Shown in pieces: positions 8,866-16,300 of a stretch of DNA of 64,000 nucleotides. The notes under the pieces were generated by a model, which saw only the letters and a program-made list of their open reading frames with translations, had not been told where the DNA came from and did no database searches. Each line of letters opens with the position of its first letter. Within the stretch, counting starts at the first letter, position 1. The DNA is taken from the NCBI GenBank assembly GCA_029263395.1, contig JAJCXO010000138.1:1-64000 (forward strand), in the 5' to 3' direction. The position numbers and the translations under genes were made by a program. The DNA is from Acidobacteriota bacterium (GTDB taxonomy: Bacteria; Acidobacteriota; Thermoanaerobaculia; Multivoradales; J023).

Positions 8866-9309
8866 ATGCCTGAAACCACCTTGATACGCTCCGTGATGAC
8901 ACCGTTTCCCCACGCTGTGGACGCGAATGAACCGGTGAGCGTCGCACGCAAGATGATGCTGCAACATCGCATACGTCACCTTCCCGTCAAGGAGGGTGAC
9001 ACCTTGATGGGTCTGGTCACCGACCGCGACATCAAACTAGCTCTCGGCCCGTACATCAACACACCGAGCGATGATCAGCGTTTGTTGGTGCGGCATGTTT
9101 GTGTCAGCCACGTCCACACCGTCGACATGACCACACCGTTGCGCATCGTGGTAGCCGAGATGGCTAGGCGCCGCTTGGGCTCAACTTTGATCACTAAGGA
9201 CGGGCGTTTGGCAGGCATCTTCACCGCAACCGATGCCTGCCGGTGCCTGGCCGAATTACTCGGCGACGCTTCTTTCAGCCCACCACCACCCAGCGACGAA
9301 ATCGCCTGA
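8866..9309 (+). CDS. Two-CBS-domain protein
   Basis: 147 residues from the ATG at 8866; a longer frame opens at 8794 but its first 24 residues look non-coding. Two CBS modules are visible. The first is VMTPFPHAVDANEPVSVARKMM with RHLPVKEGDTLMGLVTDRDI; the second is HTVDMTTPLRIVVAEMA with GSTLITKDGRLAGIFTATDA. CBS pairs bind adenine nucleotides and act as energy or redox sensors. It is a stand-alone sensor with no fused effector, and no partner is obvious among the decayed neighbours. Confidence 0.8.
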   Translation: MPETTLIRSVMTPFPHAVDANEPVSVARKMMLQHRIRHLPVKEGDTLMGLVTDRDIKLALGPYINTPSDDQRLLVRHVCVSHVHTVDMTTPLRIVVAEMARRRLGSTLITKDGRLAGIFTATDACRCLAELLGDASFSPPPPSDEIA

Positions 9310-9398
9310 GGGCGGACTACTCGCTACAACTCGATCCGAGACGCTCAGAGTTTGCTCTCGCACGTCTTCTGCTGCGTTTCAGCTGCTCTCACTCTACT

Positions 9399-9476
9399 AA
9401 TCGAATCCTGATCAAGGTCCATGCTGCCAGCCTCAACCCGATCGACACCTTTGCCACCAGAGCAAGATGGGGTTGA
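9399..9476 (+). pseudogene. Fragment of a zinc-type quinone oxidoreductase
   Basis: The frame reads RILIKVHAASLNPIDTFATR and then stops. This closely resembles the early strand of quinone oxidoreductase/alcohol-dehydrogenase-like proteins (V-L-V-K-V-H-A-A-S-V-N-P-x-D). Only about 25 codons survive, with no start and no downstream Rossmann domain. It abuts an inverted kinase fragment at about 9467. Confidence 0.45.
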
Positions 9477-9619
9477 TTGCTCATAAACTTGACCGCATTG
9501 TCGATCAGATTCTGCAACACCTCGAGAAGACGGGTTCGATCGCCAAGCACATGGGGTAGATGCCGAGACTCATCGCTGATTGGTCCCGCATCCAGAGCTC
9601 GCCGAGGGACGAATCGCAT
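9467..9619 (-). pseudogene. Fragment of a histidine-kinase ATPase domain
   Basis: The minus-strand frame reads HVLGDRTRLLEVLQNLIDNA then VKFMSNQPH, the N-box helix of a HATPase_c domain (LxxVLxNLxxNAxKF). It lacks the dimerisation helices before it and the G boxes after it. The similarity ends where the plus-strand oxidoreductase fragment begins, so two gene pieces were joined head to head here. Confidence 0.55.
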
Positions 9620-9635
9620 TTTTTTGGGGCTAAAC

Positions 9636-9664
9636 CGGACAAGAGATACGTTTCAACGTATAAT
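9636..9664 (+). promoter_or_regulatory. Candidate sigma70 promoter
   Basis: CGGACA at 9636-9641 (4 of 6 to TTGACA), a 17-base spacer, and a perfect TATAAT at 9659-9664. The next plus-strand gene starts at 9936, so it would leave an untranslated leader of about 265 bases, in which I see no structured RNA. It is the best candidate for driving the 9936-21414 block. Confidence 0.4.
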
Positions 9665-9890
9665 TAAGGTCTGAGGAGAATTAGTGCTGCGGTAGATGCC
9701 TGGAAGTCTTCAGAACCTTCCTCTATAGGTTTTCTGTGCAAGCTCTTCTGCGCAACCTGGTCATTGAGCGTAATCTAGCCATTGTCCAGATCTGAACTAG
9801 CAGACGCAGGTGAATCTTTATTCGATTCTGAAACACCTTGTTTGGCCAACAGTCGGGCCCAATTCCTCCTTAGTTGTTCAACTTTGTTCA

Positions 9891-9918
9891 TTCATCCATA
9901 GCCGTTCATCCATAGTCG
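9891..9918. repeat. Two copies of a 14-bp direct repeat upstream of the 9936 gene
   Basis: TTCATCCATAGCCG is followed directly by TTCATCCATAGTCG, one mismatch, ending 17 bases before the start codon. It could be a short duplication or a pair of operator half-sites. Confidence 0.5.
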
Positions 9919-9935
9919 CTCAAAGGAGATCTTCC

Positions 9936-10973
9936 ATGAAGACGAGACCCGCTCTAGGTGGCTTAGTGCCTGCGAAACGAAGCGAGTCTGCACATCTCGC
10001 CCTCTTGACCCTAATTTTGGCCCTCGCGACCGCGGCCGTAGCGGCTGGACGTGAGCCCGTGCAGCGTGGAACTCGCGCCGATGTCCCGGTTCCCAAGGGT
10101 CTCAACTTCGGTGTCTTGAAGGAAGTTGCGAATGATCCCCAAGGCGACACCTTGGGTAATTCTGGAGTTCAGCTCGATATCGACACGTTCACCGTCGACG
10201 CGGTTGCTGACAGCCTGACCATCGGTCTGACCTTTCACACCGACATCAGCGCACCGGACAGTGGAGCCGCCAACGCTCTCGATGGCTACATCGACCTCGA
10301 CACCGATCAAGTCGCCTCACCAGAGGACGATGTGCCTTGGGTGGACGTACTGACCGGTCCGACCACTGGCATGGGCAACGAATTCTACGTCGAGTTGTTC
10401 ACGTATAGCTCGGTCGACGGGCTGGTCGATTTGATCGATGACGCCACCGACACCCTCGCCGGCCGAGTGCCCATGACCGTGAGTTCGAATTCTATCGACA
10501 TCACGATTCCGCTCTCTCTGTTGAACAATGATGACGGCGCCGTGAACGCCGCGGCGGTGGTGTTCCCTGAGTTCGAGGACCCGACGGACAAAGTACCGAA
10601 CGTCGGTAATCTGTCGTCAAACCCTGGCGGCGGCTCCCCCAATACGGTCTTCTTGCGGGATAACCGGTTCACGGTCGACGTCGAATGGACCGACTCTGAC
10701 AACGTCAGCGGCCCCGGCAAGCTGATCACCCAGTCGGACGATTCCGCCTTGCTCTACTTCTTCAGCGAGAACAACTGGGAGATGTTGATCAAGGTCCTCG
10801 ATGGCTGTTCCATCAACGATCGCAACTGGGTGTTCTATGCCGCCACAACAGACGTTGCCTTCACCTTGACGGTGACGGATACTCAGGCCAACGAGACCAA
10901 GATCTACCAGAACCCTCTCGGTCAGGCTGCGGATGCAATCACCGATACCGACGCATTCCTGACCTGCCCCTAG
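9936..10973 (+). CDS. Secreted protein of unknown function with a recurrent C-terminal module
   Basis: 345 residues from the ATG at 9936, which has AAAGGAGAT at a good distance; the open frame upstream to 9810 has no such site. Residues 1-37 form a signal peptide (hydrophobic run LALLTLILALATAAVAA). The middle is rich in Asp, Thr and Gly, with a DGYIDLDTDQ segment like a calcium loop. The last 110 residues (FTVDVEW, FFSENNWEMLIKVLDGC, NWVFYAATTDVAFTLTVTD, AITDTDAFLTCP) match a C-terminal module I recall from many secreted Acidobacteriota proteins; two cysteines may form a disulfide. No catalytic motif is visible. It lies 84 bases upstream of the copper-chaperone gene on the same strand and may belong to the same unit. 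Confidence 0.65.
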   Translation: MKTRPALGGLVPAKRSESAHLALLTLILALATAAVAAGREPVQRGTRADVPVPKGLNFGVLKEVANDPQGDTLGNSGVQLDIDTFTVDAVADSLTIGLTFHTDISAPDSGAANALDGYIDLDTDQVASPEDDVPWVDVLTGPTTGMGNEFYVELFTYSSVDGLVDLIDDATDTLAGRVPMTVSSNSIDITIPLSLLNNDDGAVNAAAVVFPEFEDPTDKVPNVGNLSSNPGGGSPNTVFLRDNRFTVDVEWTDSDNVSGPGKLITQSDDSALLYFFSENNWEMLIKVLDGCSINDRNWVFYAATTDVAFTLTVTDTQANETKIYQNPLGQAADAITDTDAFLTCP

Positions 10974-11057
10974 GCGAGCGGCGACGCACAGCGCGGTGAG
11001 AGCCGCGCTGCAAACCTTGGAGCTTCTGCGCAAACGGACGCTGGAGTTCTGCAGGAG

Positions 11058-11696
11058 ATGAACGTGCATTCGATGGTTTCTCTGCAACTCGCTTGGAAAC
11101 GTGAGAACATTATGGTCGGAGTGGTGTTCGCGCTGATCGCGGGGCTTGTGGCCGCTTGCCAGCCGGCAACTTCTTGGATCGGCACCGCCGTCGATCCAGC
11201 CAAGCCCGCGCCGGTCTTGACCGGCATCAACTGGAACGGCGAACCGTTCGACTTGAGCGAGCAAGTCGACAAGGTGGCAATCGTCTTCTTCGGCTACACG
11301 ATGTGTCCCGACGTATGCCCGTTCACTCTCGCCAAGATCAAACAGGTCGTGGACCAACTCGGTGACCAGGCCGACGATCTGGCCGTGGTTTTTGTCTCGG
11401 TCGATCCGTATCGCGATTCGGTAGAACGTCTGGCGCGATACGTGCCAAATTTCAATCCTGGCTTCTATGGCCTTCGGCTAGATACCGACCAAGTCGACGC
11501 GCTCAAGAGCGACTGGGACGTCACCGTGCAATACGGCCAACCCAAGGATGGACCGGGCACCGACAGCTTCTATTACGTCGATCACACCGGGACTTACTTC
11601 ATCGTCGATCGCCAAGGCCAACTACGGCTGACCTTTCCGCCCAATTCCACCGCGGCAGACATGGCGCAAGACCTCAGCGTCCTATTAGGGGCCTAA
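11058..11696 (+). CDS. SCO1/SenC-family copper chaperone lipoprotein
   Basis: 212 residues. The lipobox LVAAC places the lipidated cysteine at residue 34, after a short basic and hydrophobic N-terminus; an internal ATG at 11112 is an equally possible start. The thioredoxin-like domain carries the SCO copper site: TMCPDVCP with Cys83 and Cys87, and YYVDHTG with His176. SCO proteins deliver copper to the CuA site of cytochrome oxidase or act as thiol reductases for copper sites. Here the protein heads a copper block and most likely serves the multicopper oxidase downstream. The PCuAC gene begins five bases after the stop. Confidence 0.85.
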   Translation: MNVHSMVSLQLAWKRENIMVGVVFALIAGLVAACQPATSWIGTAVDPAKPAPVLTGINWNGEPFDLSEQVDKVAIVFFGYTMCPDVCPFTLAKIKQVVDQLGDQADDLAVVFVSVDPYRDSVERLARYVPNFNPGFYGLRLDTDQVDALKSDWDVTVQYGQPKDGPGTDSFYYVDHTGTYFIVDRQGQLRLTFPPNSTAADMAQDLSVLLGA

Positions 11697-11701
11697 GAAC
11701 C

Positions 11702-12256
11702 ATGTCGACCACAAACCATACTTTCGGGGGAATTGTGGCGCTGGCGCTGTTGGCCGGCTGCAGCCCCCCTCAGGCCGCGGACACCCCCTCGGAACCACAC
11801 ACCCCACCGCTCGCTAGCCGACCGATGCTGGATATCCATGAGCCGCAGGCTCAGCTGATGCCCGGGGTTGGCGCGGTGTATCTGAAGATCGCCAACGCCG
11901 GTGGGGAGACCGATCGTCTGATCGCGGTCGAAAGTACCGCCGCCAGCTCCGCTGAAACGCACGAAACCGTCGTCGAAGACGGCGTGATGCGCATGGTGGC
12001 CCGTCCGGAGGGCTTCGAGATCCCAGCAGAGGGCAGCATCGAGCTGACACCGGGTGGTAAACACATCATGTTGATCGAACCTCAGCCTTCGATCCCAGAA
12101 GGCGGCACGATCGCGCTGACCTTGCACTTCGCAACCTCTGAATCCATCACCATCGAGGCAGCTGTGACGACCCCAGCGGGAAATCATGGCTTGGAGCACG
12201 GAGAGGCTCATTCGATGGCACACACTGAGTCGCAACCCGGAACGAATGATCACTGA
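11702..12256 (+). CDS. PCuAC-type periplasmic copper chaperone lipoprotein
   Basis: 184 residues with a lipobox LLAGC (Cys20). The PCuAC copper-binding set is present: His87 in AETHETV, Met96 and Met98 in GVMRM, then GGKHIM with His121 and Met123. This is the HxnMx21HxM-type Cu(I) site of the family. The C-terminal 25 residues are rich in His and Met (GNHGLEHGEAHSMAH), a likely second metal-binding tail as in PmoF-like and other extended PCuAC proteins. It sits between SCO1 and the cytochrome gene and overlaps the latter by 11 bases. PCuAC normally hands Cu(I) to oxidase metal centres, with SCO as reductant. Confidence 0.85.
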   Translation: MSTTNHTFGGIVALALLAGCSPPQAADTPSEPHTPPLASRPMLDIHEPQAQLMPGVGAVYLKIANAGGETDRLIAVESTAASSAETHETVVEDGVMRMVARPEGFEIPAEGSIELTPGGKHIMLIEPQPSIPEGGTIALTLHFATSESITIEAAVTTPAGNHGLEHGEAHSMAHTESQPGTNDH

Positions 12257-13226
12257 CACCCCAGCCTCTGAGACATTGAGTCGCGGTGCCGCCAAACGAC
12301 GTGCAGCGCAGCGAGAGAGTGGGCGTAGGGCTGCACTACGCTGGTGGGCACAGCCCGGTGTTCTGATTTTTTTTACCGCGCTCGCCATCGCGGCGGTCGG
12401 CTGGGGACTGGTGATCCGTGCTAGCCAGCGCATTCCGGTCGAACGTGCAACCCTCGATGGGCTCTCCCTAGAGATGGAAGAAGCTCGCTGGATTCTCGAC
12501 CAGATGGATCATGGCGAAAACTTCCAGAAACCCTCGGTGATGATGCCAGACATGCCGGACTGGGGTAAACAACGCGTCACGCTGGATCTGGCGTTCCAGA
12601 ACCACGCCGCAGAAGCCAAAATCTACGACGGCCTGGAGTTCTTCCTGGTCCCCGAGGAGGGTGACGAGGTATCGCCGATCGGCGCCCAGGTCGGACGCGC
12701 CCAGATTGGTCCCGGGCAATCGTTCAATACTGCCATCCATTTCGACTTCGACACCAGCTTGCCGCACGGCAAGCTGCGGGTCGAATGGCGACGTGGCGAA
12801 AACTCCGCCTTCTTTGCTGTCCCCGAGCCCGCCGAGCACTATCATCTGCGGCCGCGGGGAGGCGAAGTCGCTTTACCACCGGACGCCCGCCTGCTGTTGC
12901 CGATCGGCAAGCCTGAGCGGGGCGAGGGGCTATACATGGCGGTCTACGGCTGCGTCGCGTGTCATGGCGACCCGGCAACACCGGACAGCAACAACGTTGG
13001 TCCTCACTTGGCAGGGATCGGCAACGCTGCCGAAACGCGTATCGACGGTGTCACGGCTCCTCAGTACATCTATGAATCGATCATCGAGCCCAGTGCGTTC
13101 ATCGCCCCGGAGTGTAAGGGTGGACTGCCCTGCTCCGAGCCGACAGCGATGCCCGAGTACGCCAGCCTGGTGAATCTGCAGGATGTCGCAGATCTGCTCG
13201 CTTACCTGCTGGAACTCGAGGGCTGA
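12246..13226 (+). CDS. Membrane-anchored c-type cytochrome with an N-terminal extracytoplasmic domain
   Basis: 326 residues from the ATG at 12246, which overlaps the PCuAC end by 11 bases; a longer frame starts at 12186. A basic N-terminus is followed by one membrane helix (about residues 38-58, VLIFFTALAIAAVGWGLVI). Residues about 75-210 form a beta-rich domain with a DUF4352-like pattern (RVTLDLAFQNHAAEAKIYDG and SLPHGKLRVEW). Residues 220-326 are a class I cytochrome c, with CVACH at 236-240 and axial Met302 in TAMPEY. The position between copper chaperones and the oxidase suggests an electron carrier to or from the multicopper oxidase. Confidence 0.8.
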   Translation: MITDTPASETLSRGAAKRRAAQRESGRRAALRWWAQPGVLIFFTALAIAAVGWGLVIRASQRIPVERATLDGLSLEMEEARWILDQMDHGENFQKPSVMMPDMPDWGKQRVTLDLAFQNHAAEAKIYDGLEFFLVPEEGDEVSPIGAQVGRAQIGPGQSFNTAIHFDFDTSLPHGKLRVEWRRGENSAFFAVPEPAEHYHLRPRGGEVALPPDARLLLPIGKPERGEGLYMAVYGCVACHGDPATPDSNNVGPHLAGIGNAAETRIDGVTAPQYIYESIIEPSAFIAPECKGGLPCSEPTAMPEYASLVNLQDVADLLAYLLELEG

Positions 13227-13357
13227 AACGGGTGCGTCACCAAGACGAGCCCGCCCATCTAGCAAGACCTTCACCATCAGAACCGAAATCCCAAGACCGT
13301 CCCAGAGCAACACAAGGGACACCACATCACGAGAGAGCATCCAGAGGGGGACACATC

Positions 13358-16300
13358 ATGATAGCAACACCAACAGGGCCCGCCCGACAGCAGCCGGAGC
13401 CATCGCCCGGAGCCACTTCAGGGAATCCACCACGCGTTGGCCGCAGAGCAAGAGGATGGCTAGCGCTCAGCTTGTCTCTCGGTGTGATCGCTTGGGAGTA
13501 TGGTCTGAATGCCTTGATGAACCCCGACGTCGATTGGAATGGCGTTGGGGTCGCGGGCCACATGGTACTCGATCTCGCCTTGCTCCTACCTCTGATCACC
13601 ATCGCCTTGATCCTGGGCCTTGGCGCGGCGCGTCGTATGGGGTTGCACCGCGACGAATCTGCCGGCTTGCTGGGGACAATCGGGGTCTTGGCCCTCGTCT
13701 TGATGATGCTCATGGTGCCCCTCACCAGCACTCGTGATCTCGCCCACGAGTGGGTTGGCGCTACATTTGAGTTATCGCTCGCCGAAGTCCAGACGACGGT
13801 CGTCACCAGTGACTTGACCAAACGCGAATCGACCCAGTTGTGCTCTTTTGGTTCAGTGCGCAATCCCAGCCTGGCACGTGCTTCCTATCAAGATTTCGAG
13901 ACAACCCTGCTGGCACGCCTTGCGCTCGGCCTGCGGGATGCACTGATTCAACAAGCGGCGTTGGTCCCCCTACTGCTGCTTGGATTCCTGGCTCTTGCCC
14001 GTCGTGAAGCCAACTTGCCCAACCAATGGCCTGGGCTGCTGGAGCCCCGGCGATGGCTGGTTTCGACCGCTCGGCGCCTCAGTCCGAGCATGCCACGCCT
14101 CGGCCTGCTCGGTCTTGCCAGCTTGGTACTGTTCTGCGTCGGCTACGGCGTTACTCCCTCGGGCAGCGGCGAGGCTCACGCCGAACCGAGCCAGGCTTAC
14201 AACGCCTGTACTGAGGGTGGCGCCGTCAAAGAGTACGATGTCCACGCGATCGACGTCACTATAACCCTCAACCGGTGGGGCGATCATGTCGACGACGCCT
14301 ACATGTACGCTCTCGAAGCCAACATCCCGGCGGTTCGAGCGTTCGAAGCCGCTGTCGAAGCTGACCGAGGTGAGCCCGAAGGGTTAGATGTGGCCCGGGT
14401 GTCGCTCGGCTTACGCAAAGATCCGATTCAGCCGTTGGTGATCCGCGCCAACCTCGGCGAGTGCTTGCGGATCAACTTCACCAACTCGCTGGGCAACGGG
14501 GACCCCGCCTCGATGCACATTCTCGGGCTACCGCACACCGTCGACAACGCCTCCAGTGCCGTCGGCTACAATCCCGACACCTTCGCCCAGGCCGGCGAGA
14601 CCCTGACTTACGAAATTCCGCTTCCGCTCGATCCCAACGCCGAGCGTGCGTATTACTTTCACGACCACGGCGCTGGGCGGCAACGCCAAAACAAGGGCCT
14701 CTTCGGAGCCATTGTCGCCGAGCCGCGAGGTGCCACCTACCTAGATGTCGAAACCGGCGAGCCCCTCGATACGGTGACCGGTAGCAATTGGGAAGCGATC
14801 ATCATGGATCCCAATCTCGACGGCCGACCGGACGGCAAAAGCTTTCGCGAGTTCACCATCTTCTACCACGAGATTGGCGACGAGGCGTTCACCAACATCC
14901 GGGATCAGGATAACAAGCCGGTCCCTCTAATCGACGATATCGCAGGGGTCTATCGACCCGCAGCGCGGGCGATCAACTATCGCAGCGAGCCGTTCCGTCG
15001 CCGTATCGAACAGGACAAACTGACCAACGGCGCCAACGCCGGCCACGGCAAGAGCTTGGGTTACGCCTCCTATCCCTTCGGCGATCCACCGACGCCAATT
15101 CCCCGCTCTTATGTCGGCGAAGGCGTCAAGACTCGCTTGATGCACGGCGGTAGCGAAGTTTTCCATGTCCACCATCTGCACGGGGGTGGTGATCGCTGGC
15201 GGCGGAATCCCAACGCCGACCCTGCCAACGATTTCTGGAAAGGTCTGACCAAGGTACCGGATCAGAACCTGACCTCGATCCACCTCGACTCACAGTCGAT
15301 CGGCCCGGGCACCAGCTACAATCTGGAGCACGAATGTGGCGCCGGTGGCTGTCAGCAAGGGGTTGGTGAGTTTCTCTTCCACTGCCACATCGGCCACCAC
15401 TACATCGCCGGCATGTGGTCATTCTGGCGGGTGTTCGGCACCGAGCAGACGGCGGAGACCAACGTCAACGGCTTCCCGCTGGCGACCATCCCTGCCCTCT
15501 TCCAAAGCGAGAGCCCATTTCCGGAAGCAGCCTCCAACACACCTCCCGAGCTCGGCGTTTCGGCCGGCTCCCTGTTGGGTCTGGCAGTCGACGATGATCG
15601 CGTCTTGAGTACCGGGGCTACCGGCCCCGGCACCAAGAATCTCCTGGAGTGGATCACCGACATGCTGCCACCACAAGGTGTGCCGCTCGACAACAATGAC
15701 GCGACGGTGTGGAATTGGACCACCTCCGGATCCGGCGCCAGCCTGAAGATTTGGGGTGAGCCCGACGACGACACCCCATTCGCCGGCTGGACCTCACGAA
15801 TGCCGGGCCAACGTCCCGAGGTGCGATTCAACCCCAAGAACGGTCGTTACACCTGGCCGCTCTTCCGACCGCAAAACGCCCAGCGACCGCCGTTCACCCC
15901 CCGGCACACCGGCGCTCCTTGGCTTGGCGAGGAGATGAAAAACGGCCGGCCAGACGGCTTGTGCGCGAGCAAGGATCTGGTGCCCGAAATCGGTCCAGGT
16001 GCGGTCAAGCGCTACTACCCAGTGTCGGCCATCACATTGCCGATTCAAGTCACGCCGGACGGCGAGAATGGCGTCGACAAAGACGGCATGATCTTTGTCC
16101 TCAATGAGCACGAAGAGGCGGTCCGCAACGGGGACATGCCAGCCGAACCGCTCGCGGTACGCTCCAATGTCGGCGACTGTGTCGAGTTGGTGTTCACCAA
16201 TAAGATCCCGGACAGCGACCTCAACAAGAACTTCTCGAAGGTCAACATCCACAGCCACTTTGTGCAGTTCGACACCCAAGCCTCGGACGGAGTCATCACC

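Noticed and set aside
13232-13357. Earlier start of the multicopper oxidase
   Set aside because: The extra 42 residues are low in coding character and the site GAGGGGG lies correctly before the ATG at 13358.
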